Source: Paracoccus sp. C2R09 | GTDB taxonomy: Bacteria; Pseudomonadota; Alphaproteobacteria; Rhodobacterales; Rhodobacteraceae | DNA: 64,000 bases | Assembly (NCBI RefSeq): GCF_018860625.1 | Contig: NZ_JAHKQB010000038.1 | Span: 1 to 64,000, forward strand | Reading direction: 5' to 3' | In this document: piece by piece, positions 1-7,729 of the stretch | How the letters are laid out: every line of letters starts with the position of its first letter | Numbering within the stretch: position 1 is the stretch's first letter | Position numbers and translations under genes: made by a program | Notes under the pieces: generated by a model | Databases searched by the model: none | What the model was told of the DNA's origin: nothing | Seen by the model: the letters and a program-made list of their open reading frames with translations, nothing else

Positions 1-702
1 GCAAACCCGGAGCGGTTCAACAAGCCGAAGCGGTCCAAGTTCAAGCGATACCCTATCGGCTTCTTTCACATCGACATTGCCGAGGTGCAGGCTGCTGAAG
101 GAAAGCTTTTCTTGTTCGTCTGCATCGACCGCACGAACAGTTTTGCCGTGACCCAGCTTGTCGAGAGGGCAGACAGGAAGACAGCCTCGGAGTTCCTTCA
201 ACACATGCTCGAAGCTGTGCCCTATCAGGTCCACACCGTCCTCACTGATCCAAGCATGGGGGCGCCACCGGTTCGAGTGACCATGGCCAGGGGAATTCAA
301 CTCGCAGAGCACCCTCGGGACCGGAATACGATCTACTCAAGGACCATGCGCTTCGACATGATCTGCGAGGCTAATAGCATTGAGCACCGCCTGACGAAGC
401 CCAACCACGCGTGGAGTTCCGAGGATCAGAAAACGATCCGGGGAATCGTTTTCCCAAGGGACGAGCAGGTTGAGCGGATGAACAGGACGATCAAGGACGC
501 GACCGTCAAACGCTTTTATTACGACAGTCATGGCCAGCTACGGACGCATCTTGCGAACTTCATCGCGGCCTATAACTTCACCCGCCGGCTCAAGACCCTC
601 AGTGGCCTCACGCCTTACGAATACATCTGCAAGATCTGGTCATCCGAGACCGACAGATTCATCCTAAACCTGATCCACCAGATGCCGGGACTGAACACCT
701 AA
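1..702 (+). pseudogene. IS481-type transposase, 5' end outside window, probably inactive
   Basis: The frame is open from base 1, so the gene starts before the window. The C-terminal half is a DDE integrase core of the IS481/IS3 type, with FFHIDI near the start, VLTD before residue 85 and QVERMNRTIKDATVKRF followed by the usual LSGLTPYEYI tail. From memory of the family, VLTD should be followed at once by NG and the catalytic Glu block should read HPWTNGQVERMN. Here about 14 extra residues follow VLTD, and about 15 residues carrying a palindrome replace TNG before QVERMN. Both insertions keep the frame. They fall beside catalytic residues, so activity is unlikely. The N-terminal HTH lies outside the window. 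Confidence 0.75.
429..453. repeat. Palindromic insert inside the transposase gene
   Basis: Two perfect 9-base arms (GAAAACGAT and ATCGTTTTC) surround a 7-base loop, CCGGGGA. The palindrome sits in the in-frame insertion just before QVERMN and is translated as QKTIRGIVF. A mobile palindrome that keeps the reading frame resembles the protein-coding palindromic elements described in Rickettsia. I saw no second copy in this window. Confidence 0.6.
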
Positions 703-829
703 CCGAAATCAGTATTCGGCAAACCCGCACCGGTTTTGCCTTCCTCAAAGCATACGTTCTCCCTGGGTCGAGGGCATTCCCTCAATGTCTGCAGCGATCG
801 ATGCCAATGTCTCAACGTGGGTGGAACGG

Positions 830-1255
830 TCATTCAATAAAATCCAATGAACCGGCCAATAGAAGCTGGAGTATCACCAAGACAATCATAAGCACTGCCC
901 AGACGGCAGCCATGATACCTGGAGAAACGTCAGTAACGGCTGTTGCGGCCTGTTTGAGGTTCCCGAGTGACGTACATGGAGGAAGCAGTAGTGTTAGGTC
1001 ATCGACGATCTTGTCGTGGTTCCTCGCCAGACCCGGAACGTCCCACATTCGTGAGAGCAAGGCGTTCAACCGCGCATGCGCAGCAGCACTGTCCATCCTG
1101 ACCAGCGCGGCAACTTCGTCCCATGGATCAAGACCTAACCGCGCCAGACCGGAGAGGACTGTCACGCTAAATCCGTTGCTGTCTTCGCCCAAGGAAGCAT
1201 AGAGGAAGCCCTCAAACTCAAGAGGGCGGCCGTCGAGGAGACTCGTTTGGGTCAT
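830..1255 (-). CDS. Hypothetical protein with C-terminal membrane anchor
   Basis: A 141-residue protein of unknown function. The start MTQTSLLDGR is chosen because AAAAGGGGA lies about seven bases upstream; an alternative ATG lies two codons earlier. The N-terminal two thirds is soluble and rich in Asp and Leu. The last 25 or so residues form one strong hydrophobic segment (MAAVWAVLMIVLVILQLLLAG), so the protein is probably tail-anchored. It stands alone and faces the small gene pair at 1524. I recognise no family. Confidence 0.55.
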   Translation of the reverse strand: MTQTSLLDGRPLEFEGFLYASLGEDSNGFSVTVLSGLARLGLDPWDEVAALVRMDSAAAHARLNALLSRMWDVPGLARNHDKIVDDLTLLLPPCTSLGNLKQAATAVTDVSPGIMAAVWAVLMIVLVILQLLLAGSLDFIE

Positions 1256-1523
1256 TGCCATTCCCCTTTTCCAGATCGCGGGAACGCAGGCTGGTCCCAT
1301 CCCCCAGAGGTTACCCTTCAGCGGTGCCTAACGCCTTTACTTAGATCAGTGCCTGACGCTGACTAAAAAGCTCGATAGTCACACTATTCGCGAGACTAAC
1401 ATGGGTCAGCGCTGCGATAGCGAGAATGGTATAGAAACGAATATGTCGCTTCACTGGCCGTGGTCAAATGCTGACCGTCCACGATGCTGAACGACACACC
1501 TGACAGTATCGCGGAGAGCAGTA

Positions 1524-1826
1524 ATGAACATGCGGTCGACTACATCGACGGTGACGTTTCTGAATACCTTCACTTTGCCAGGCTACCAGGGAAACTTACC
1601 TGCGGGCGAGTATGAAGTCCTCGTCGAGGAGGAACTTATACAGGGGCTGAGCTTCGATGCCTATCGGCGCACTGCAACTTACCTGAGCGTCCAAAGCAAG
1701 GGGCGGACCGAGTTGCGCCCAACCTGCTACAGGGATCTGAAAGAGGCCCTGAAGCGAGATGCGAACCAGAGTGAAATCGCTAAGCGTAACGGAACGGCAT
1801 TTTCTCACGAGGAGGATAAAGAATGA
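1524..1826 (+). CDS. Conserved hypothetical protein, LPAGEY family (short form)
   Basis: 100 residues, function unknown. The N-terminus reads TFLNTFTLPGYQGNLPAGEYEV and is followed by acidic and Leu-rich stretches. The same pattern (F..PFT.PGFDE.LPAGEY) opens the protein at 4856, so the two are paralogues. Similar short proteins are common in rhizobial and rhodobacterial accessory DNA, from memory. GGAGAG lies just upstream of the ATG. The stop overlaps the next start (ATGA), so the two genes are probably translationally coupled. Confidence 0.65.
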   Translation: MNMRSTTSTVTFLNTFTLPGYQGNLPAGEYEVLVEEELIQGLSFDAYRRTATYLSVQSKGRTELRPTCYRDLKEALKRDANQSEIAKRNGTAFSHEEDKE

Positions 1827-2167
1827 ACATTCCTGAATGGTTCAAGCCTGGTCTCTATGGCGCCGCGATAGGCGCTGTTTGCGTTGGAGTAATCGGGTTC
1901 ACCTGGGGAGGGTGGATTACAGCTGGCACGTCGATGGAGCGTGCTATGGAGATGTCTCGTAAGGACGTTGTGGCGTCGATGGTACCGGTCTGCATTGAGA
2001 TGGCACGGCTGGACCCGGAACGGGCGCTGAAGATGGAAGCGATACGTTCCGCCTCGACTTATGAGCGTCGTAACGCACTGATGTCGACAGGCTGGTCAAC
2101 CATTCCCGGAACTGATGCACCAAACCGTGACGTAGCCCAAGCGTGCCTAGCGAATCTGCAGCTCTAA
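1823..2167 (+). CDS. Conserved hypothetical single-pass membrane protein
   Basis: 114 residues. A short N-terminal stretch (MNIPEWFKPGLYG) precedes a hydrophobic, Gly-rich segment at about residues 11-32, then a soluble domain with VVASMVPVCIEMARLDP and a C-terminal Cys. The two cysteines (VCIEM, QACLAN) could pair if the soluble part is periplasmic. It starts inside the stop codon of the preceding LPAGEY gene, so the two are probably co-expressed. I recall similar rhizobial membrane proteins of unknown function. Confidence 0.65.
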   Translation: MNIPEWFKPGLYGAAIGAVCVGVIGFTWGGWITAGTSMERAMEMSRKDVVASMVPVCIEMARLDPERALKMEAIRSASTYERRNALMSTGWSTIPGTDAPNRDVAQACLANLQL

Positions 2168-2214
2168 TTGCTGCAGAACGGTTCGATTAAAGTTTCGACA
2201 GAGCGAGATAGGTC

Positions 2215-3687
2215 ATGACACATGCTGAAGCCATCATTGCTTCAAAAAAAGCGTTAAGGTTTGGAGGTCCCGAGCAAGCCTATCAATCCAACCCGACCAT
2301 TTTCAAGATTAATAGTCCACGCGCTTATGCAAGTTGTCTCCCCTGTCTGCCGGAACTATTTTTCAAGTCGTTGAAGTTTCGTAAGTACGTAAATGTCAGT
2401 CTCATAGCTGAACCTCGTGCGGAGGCGCGCCCGATCCGTGGTTCCCGTCGAAAAGCTACGGCGTGGCAGAAATGTGATACCGTAGATGACCATCAGCACA
2501 GTTATGCTATTGAAGGATCGGGAGATGCAATATTTTACTCCGATCTTTTTCGCTTATCGTTTTGGAAGCCTCTGGGATCACGGGAATTACGCTCAGTAAG
2601 ATCGGTCGCAATGATAATCTCGCGGCATTGCTCGACTGGGGCAACGTTGAATTGCGAGACATTCTTTTATAGATTGTTTGCCCCTATGACTAGCACAAAG
2701 CGATTAAGGCTTTCCGACGACTTGCCAATGTACGCAGTTTGGACGGAGTGCCAGGGTAGAATTCAGGGCGTTAGAATTCCAATGGAGCTATTCCATGCTC
2801 AAAGAAGATCCGCAAGGGTTCAGCTTAAGGATTCTGCGGCAAGCAAGGAAAAACACGACTCCACGGGAGCATTCAAAAGGCAGGTTGAACATCGCACCAC
2901 CTACTTGAAAAAAATCTTAGCGCAAAAAGGTTCACGGCCGATCCCTGCTCTTAGACTGTTATTATTCCTTGCCATAAGCGTCCTTACGCAGGATCGTACT
3001 ATTCTGATGTACCTCCTTTACCAAAGCCGTAGACAGGACACTATATGGTTATTCAATCGAGGTTTCCGATTTGAAGACGGTGAATGCGCTCTCGTAGCAG
3101 TTCTTGTGCATGTTTACCCTTCCGCGTGTTCCCTCAGATCAGAATGGGAATGCGAACGAGAATACAATAAGTATGCAATTCGCATTCCGGTTCTTGGGCC
3201 TGAAAATTCTTTCCTTCGGTCCTCCGGCTACGCTCGGGAAGGTGAATGGGGCCACCAGCTTGCTACCAAACCCTTCACTGCTATCGCGCATCCTGGCTAT
3301 GCCTACTCGACGAGAGATCGTTCGGGTTCGAGAAAGGGATCGAGCTTTGATCTCGGGTATCTGGCCATTACCGGTCCATGCACGTCAATCGTCATACCTC
3401 TGCACGGGTTCCCTGCAAATTCGTACCACGCCCCTGCATGCTCCTGTAAAAGAAGCTTCGTGAGTAACGACGACCAATGCAGTGTCGTCAATGTGCCACG
3501 CAGTGCATTCATCTATAAGGCCCCCCCTATAAAACGCGGGAACTTCGAGCCGGGGTACGAGCCCCGCAGCGGCGCATGCATCGTGTTTGCTATGCGAGTA
3601 GATCCCCATCTGGACACTACGGCAAACTTTTGGATTTGCTACCGAAACTCCCAGTTTCAAGACGAGGCGTTCAGTCTTGCAAAATGA
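2215..3687 (+). CDS. 490-codon open frame of doubtful coding status
   Basis: The frame stays open for 490 codons in DNA of roughly balanced base composition, which is unlikely by chance. However, the translation is rich in Cys, Arg, Ser and Tyr, shows no domain I recognise, has no membrane or repeat pattern, and third-position GC over the sampled first part is near 45 percent, unlike real genes nearby. Protein-like stretches occur in other frames, for example 2559-2672 (VLEASGITGITLSKIGRND, then NLAALLDWGNVELRDI). It may be a decayed region or a true orphan gene. No convincing ribosome-binding site precedes the ATG. Confidence 0.25.
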   Translation: MTHAEAIIASKKALRFGGPEQAYQSNPTIFKINSPRAYASCLPCLPELFFKSLKFRKYVNVSLIAEPRAEARPIRGSRRKATAWQKCDTVDDHQHSYAIEGSGDAIFYSDLFRLSFWKPLGSRELRSVRSVAMIISRHCSTGATLNCETFFYRLFAPMTSTKRLRLSDDLPMYAVWTECQGRIQGVRIPMELFHAQRRSARVQLKDSAASKEKHDSTGAFKRQVEHRTTYLKKILAQKGSRPIPALRLLLFLAISVLTQDRTILMYLLYQSRRQDTIWLFNRGFRFEDGECALVAVLVHVYPSACSLRSEWECEREYNKYAIRIPVLGPENSFLRSSGYAREGEWGHQLATKPFTAIAHPGYAYSTRDRSGSRKGSSFDLGYLAITGPCTSIVIPLHGFPANSYHAPACSCKRSFVSNDDQCSVVNVPRSAFIYKAPPIKRGNFEPGYEPRSGACIVFAMRVDPHLDTTANFWICYRNSQFQDEAFSLAK

Positions 3688-3721
3688 TCATGAGCTTGTT
3701 GGATGCGAGGGGGCAACCGGG

Positions 3722-4528
3722 ATGCGGGTCAGCATAGGGTGTCGGATACGCTATGAATTTTCTCAGCCGACGCCCCTGATTGCAATGTTAAACGTGCATT
3801 ACTCGCATTTTAGGAACCTCGAGCTAGTTGACTATCTCGTATCGCTGCCAAGCGTGCCGCTCAAGAGCTATCGTGATGGCTTCGGAAATTGGTGTACGCG
3901 CCTATTAGCTCCAGCGGGTGAATTCTGCATTTCAACGGATGGTATTTTCCGCGACGACGGCCTTCCTGATCCCGTCACCCAAGGCGCGCAGCAGCACCAA
4001 GTTGAGGATCTGCCATCTAACACCCTCGTTTTTCTTCAGGGAAGCAGGTACTGCGACACTGACCTAATGTCGGATGAAGCTTGGCGCCTTTTTAAAGATA
4101 CGGCTCCCGGATGGCCACGAGTGCAAGCAATTTGCGACTTTGTACATAATCATGTCGACTTTGATTATATGCAAGCCAAATCGACACGTACCGCATCACA
4201 GACTTTGATCGAACGCCATGGCGTATGCCGAGATTTTGCCCACCTTGCAATTACGCTATGTCGCTGCATGAACATTCCAGCCCGTTACTGCACCGGATAT
4301 CTAAGCGATATTGGAGAGCCACTTCCTCATCCGGTAGGAGACTTTGCGGCTTGGATTGAGGTTTTCCTCTCGGGTGAATGGCACGTGTTCGACCCGCGAA
4401 ACAACAAGCCCAAATTTGCGCGAATCCTCATTGCGCGTGGACGCGATGCGGTTGATGTCCCACTGACCCAAACTTTTGGCTTGTCTAGTCTAAAAGAATT
4501 CAAAGTCTGGACGGACGAACTACATTGA
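3722..4528 (+). CDS. Transglutaminase-like protein with altered catalytic triad
   Basis: 268 residues from ATG 3722, preceded by a G-rich tract; an upstream in-frame ATG at 3677 is less likely. The N-terminal half matches the beta-rich region that precedes bacterial transglutaminase-like domains (MRVSIGCRIRYEF). The core shows TLIERHGVCRDFAHLA with the nucleophile at Cys169 and HVFDPRNN with Asp224. The position normally held by catalytic His, just before AW, is Ala210 (GDFAAWIEV). The C-terminal ARGRDAVDVPLTQTFG is typical of the alphaproteobacterial branch. Such proteins are usually annotated as cysteine proteases; without His the role is open. Confidence 0.8.
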   Translation: MRVSIGCRIRYEFSQPTPLIAMLNVHYSHFRNLELVDYLVSLPSVPLKSYRDGFGNWCTRLLAPAGEFCISTDGIFRDDGLPDPVTQGAQQHQVEDLPSNTLVFLQGSRYCDTDLMSDEAWRLFKDTAPGWPRVQAICDFVHNHVDFDYMQAKSTRTASQTLIERHGVCRDFAHLAITLCRCMNIPARYCTGYLSDIGEPLPHPVGDFAAWIEVFLSGEWHVFDPRNNKPKFARILIARGRDAVDVPLTQTFGLSSLKEFKVWTDELH

Positions 4529-4855
4529 AGAAATTTGTCCTTATTGCCAAGTTAGCATCTTAAATCAATATTCGGCTCTCTATCTACAACATAAACCGAA
4601 GCCAGACGCCCCAATCTGCTCCAGTCGAGGATTTTGTCCCGGCCACTCACTAGAACACTGGCATGTCCTTCTAAACTTGGCCGTATGGGCCGACGCGGCA
4701 ATGGCGCCGAAGCTGGTGAAACTCATGCCGAACCCTTGAATGGCAACGAACCAAAAGATCTAGACTTGGAAATTATCGATAAACTTGTGGAATCTGACAA
4801 TTATCTTCAGCGCCGCATATTGCCAACTTGAGTGTAAACGGAAAGAACCACTGCA
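4529..4855. other. Spacer with one weak small frame
   Basis: The spacer between the transglutaminase-like gene and the next hypothetical holds one short plus-strand frame (TTG at 4634 to 4831) that would encode 65 residues ending in an acidic stretch (DLDLEIIDKLVESDNY). It lacks a clear ribosome-binding site and I recognise no family. I do not call it a gene. Confidence 0.4.
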
Positions 4856-5374
4856 ATGAAAAAACCGACAAGTAAGTCCATCGCAATTTTTTCGAGACCG
4901 TTCACCGTTCCAGGCTTCGACGAGATCCTTCCGGCAGGAGAGTACCGAATTGAAACAGAGCTGGCGCCACCGCCACATCATCGAATTGGCGAAAGTTGGA
5001 AGCCGTCGGTCGTTATAAAGCTTCATTCACGATTTACACATCCGGGTCTAACCAGAACCCTTCTAGTTTCGCTTGCAGATTTGGATGATGCGCGTGTTAA
5101 GGACCAGCTGTCTGAGAGAGCGTTATCCAACTTCTTCGTCGAAGAAATGCTCGCTGACCCGATAGTGCGCCTCGTAATGGAGGCTGATGGCGTTTCGGAA
5201 AAACATCTACGAGCGCTCTACTCGGTAGCAGATAAAGAAAAAGTCGATTTGGGAGTGACGGAATCTCAATTGGGAGCTCGTAGGGCGCGCGAGGAAGAGG
5301 AAATACGAAATGCCGAGAATGAAGGCATGCCTTCTCTACCCGAAAGCCCCCCGCACCGCACGTCCCTAGAGTAG
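4856..5374 (+). CDS. Conserved hypothetical protein, LPAGEY family (long form)
   Basis: 172 residues, function unknown. It opens with FSRPFTVPGFDEILPAGEY and so belongs with the 100-residue protein at 1524. A beta-rich segment (SVVIKLHSRFTHPGLTRTL) and a long charged helical C-terminus follow, with RRAREEEEIRNAENEG near the end. No signal peptide or membrane segment is seen. The two paralogues bracket the transglutaminase-like gene. Confidence 0.6.
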   Translation: MKKPTSKSIAIFSRPFTVPGFDEILPAGEYRIETELAPPPHHRIGESWKPSVVIKLHSRFTHPGLTRTLLVSLADLDDARVKDQLSERALSNFFVEEMLADPIVRLVMEADGVSEKHLRALYSVADKEKVDLGVTESQLGARRAREEEEIRNAENEGMPSLPESPPHRTSLE

Positions 5375-6028
5375 CGACGCAGCCTCGATGGCTGATTAGC
5401 CATCGTTAATCTTCCAACAGCGGATGTATGCGCCGCTAGGCTTCAGAGGCATCAAGCTTCAAGGTTCGAAGAAGAGAGTTGCGGCTTGCGCTATGGCAGG
5501 CAGAAAAACCGCGCGTGAGTGCCTGTTGTATCGGGCCACAACGCGAGGCGAGTCTTTGAGCTTACCGAACGTGATCTCACGATGGTTGCGTCGGGTGTCA
5601 TATTTGACAAGCTTGCCTCGGGAATTCTGGCCCCGCAAGCAAGGTTTACTGCTCTTATTCTGCGAGGTTTCACGATACCAACTGGCGTCATATCCCCCAT
5701 CTAAACAGCGGCCATTAGACTTTTGGCAGGCTGCTCAGCAGTGCTGCCGCAGCGCGTAATCGTATCTATAGTTGCCGCTCTTAGTCTAGAACGTTTTTTA
5801 CCCTATCAGTGGGTGATCGAGTGCGAACTTCTGTGAGGCATGCATGATGCGGCGTTTTCAAAAGCCGCGGGCCGAGATGGTGATCGGCAGATTGGGTTCG
5901 AAACTGACTTACGAGCTCGATGCTTGTAGCGATTAACTACTATCTTTAATCCAGAGCTGTTCTATCATTTTGCCCATTCAGGTCGTCGTCTTCCCACGCT
6001 CCCCTCGGCAGCGGCCCTAGCAACTGTG
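5375..6028. other. Region without a supported gene
   Basis: Short overlapping frames exist (for example 5519-5704 plus, with FELTERDLTMVASGVIFDKL) but none has a convincing start or a recognised family. The region ends at the stop codon of the IS110 relic. It is probably decayed or intergenic DNA at the edge of the low-GC segment. Confidence 0.45.
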
Positions 6029-6381
6029 TCATCTCCCAGACTGGGTCTGCCACGGGACGCCCGTCCTAAGGATGGCGTTTGCGATTGTGATCAGCCTGCG
6101 GGCGATAGCGACAATGATGACCTTTCGGGGTTTTCGGCGTATTTTGAAGGCCTGTGTGACTGGCTTCAGAACGGGGTTGTGACACGCTGCGGCCAGTGCG
6201 GCCCGGAACAGGACATGTCCCAGTGCGCGTCTACCTCAGGCGATTACCCTCTTGCCCCGCATTGCGCCGCTGTCATGCGGGATAGGAGCAAGGCCGGTCA
6301 TGGCTTCAACTTCACCAGATGTCATCTGCCCGAGTTCCGGCATTCCCGGAATCAGCATGGCCGCAGAGATAGGGCCGATCC
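6029..6381 (-). pseudogene. IS110-family transposase, C-terminal relic
   Basis: Reading the minus strand from about 6381 gives IGPISAAMLIPGMPELG, then AMTGLAPIPHDSGAMRGKRV, then an in-frame TGA where the family has Gly (gives IA*GRRALGHVLF), then ACHNPVLKPVTQ and ANAILRTGVPWQ to the stop. This is the transposase_20 C-terminal domain of IS110 elements. The N-terminal DEDD domain is missing. The relic joins directly to the P-type ATPase fragment, so an IS-linked deletion probably removed the ATPase 5' half. Confidence 0.8.
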
Positions 6382-6385
6382 GCTC

Positions 6386-7461
6386 CGCCCGGTAGCCGTT
6401 CTGGGCGTGGCCACCCCCAGTCCGCTAATTCTGGCGGTACCGGTGGCGCTGGCCGCCGGCCTGTCAGACGCGGCACGGTTCGACATGCTGATCGAAGGCA
6501 CGAAGCCCCTCGAAACCATGGCCCGTATCACCACCCTGAGCATGGACAGGAACAGCACTCTGACGGATGTTCGGCGCAAGATCGTGTCCACCCTTTAATG
6601 GATGGAATGCTCAGCGATCGGCAAGTTATTTTGCCTCGCTAGATCAAGTGTCCCAGCATCCGGTGGCAAGGGCCGTGGTCACCACCGCCCGCGCCCAAGG
6701 GCTCAACCTGCCCGTCCCGACCGATGTAGTCGAAACCCCGGGCGAGGGGGTGGCTGACACTCGCGATGGTGACGCGATCGCGGTCGGGGGTGAGGGCTTT
6801 CTGGCTGCGCGGACGGGTATCGCGGCATGGGATATGAAATCACAAGAACCCGGCGCGGTTCTGGTTGCAGGGGTTGTGGACGGGCGACCGGCGTGCTGGC
6901 TGGTCATGGCCGACTGCCTGCGCGTGGGCATCGGCGACCTGCTGGCGGGGCAGCACCATCACGGCATCCCGCGCATTGTGCTGGCGACAGGCGACCGGCA
7001 CGCAGTAGAGATGTCGGTCAGCCAAGGCCTGCCGCTCGACGCGGTACATGCGGATCTGACGCCCGATCAAATGGTGCTGCGTATGCTGTCAGAACGCAAG
7101 AACGGGCCGGTGATGATGGTGGGCGACGGTCTAAATGACGCGCCCGCGCTGGCGACCGCCGGTGTGGGCGTGGTGATGGGCGCACGCAGCGCAGCCGCCA
7201 GCGCCGAGGCCGCCTATGTCGTCCTGCTGGTCGATCGACTCGACCGGCTTCTACCCGCTCTTGTCGACGCGCGCGGCGCATCGCGCTCGAAGGCGTCATC
7301 GCCGGGATCGGCTTGTCGTTCTTGATCATGACCGCGGCGGCTTTCGGATATCTGACCCCGTACGAGGCCCCTTCCTGCAAGAGGTGATCGACGTGGCCGT
7401 CATCCTGAACGCCTTGCGGGCATTCTCCATCGACGCCGGGCAGCCTGCCGAAACCACCTGA
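6386..7461 (+). pseudogene. Heavy-metal P-type ATPase, truncated and frameshifted
   Basis: Only the C-terminal half survives, spread over three frames. Frame one gives VATPSPLILAVPVAL (normally ATPCPL, so the metal-binding Cys is lost) and LSMDRNSTLTD (normally DKTGTLTD, so the phosphorylation loop is altered). A second frame carries the ATP-binding domain with VSQHPVARAVV and VGDGLNDAPALATAGVGV. After about 7280 the reading moves to a third frame (EGVIAGIGLSFLIMTAAAFG) and then to a fourth segment ending FLQEVIDVAVILNALRAF. Metal specificity cannot be read from what is left. The gene cannot make a working pump. Confidence 0.85.
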
Positions 7462-7729
7462 TCCCCCTTATAAAACACGGCAAGGCTGCTTTGCATCAGT
7501 CTGCGCAGCGCGGAACCCTGTCAGCATGGGCGCATGCCTCCGGATCGGGGCCGCACCCTTCCCAAATGCCCCAGCCCTGACAATCACCGCAATTCGGACT
7601 CGCCCGTCGTTTTTAGGCCGGTGCCCGCAGGGGTGGATTGCCGGGCCAAGATCAAGGGATCGCTGCGAGTTGCCGTGATCGCGCTTCACGGCAGCCACAG
7701 CGACATCCCGAAAACGACAGGATGCCCTT

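Noticed and set aside
6026..6598. 190-codon plus-strand frame as one gene
   Set aside because: It is a chimera: the first part is antisense to the IS110 relic and only the last 70 codons are the P-type ATPase fragment.
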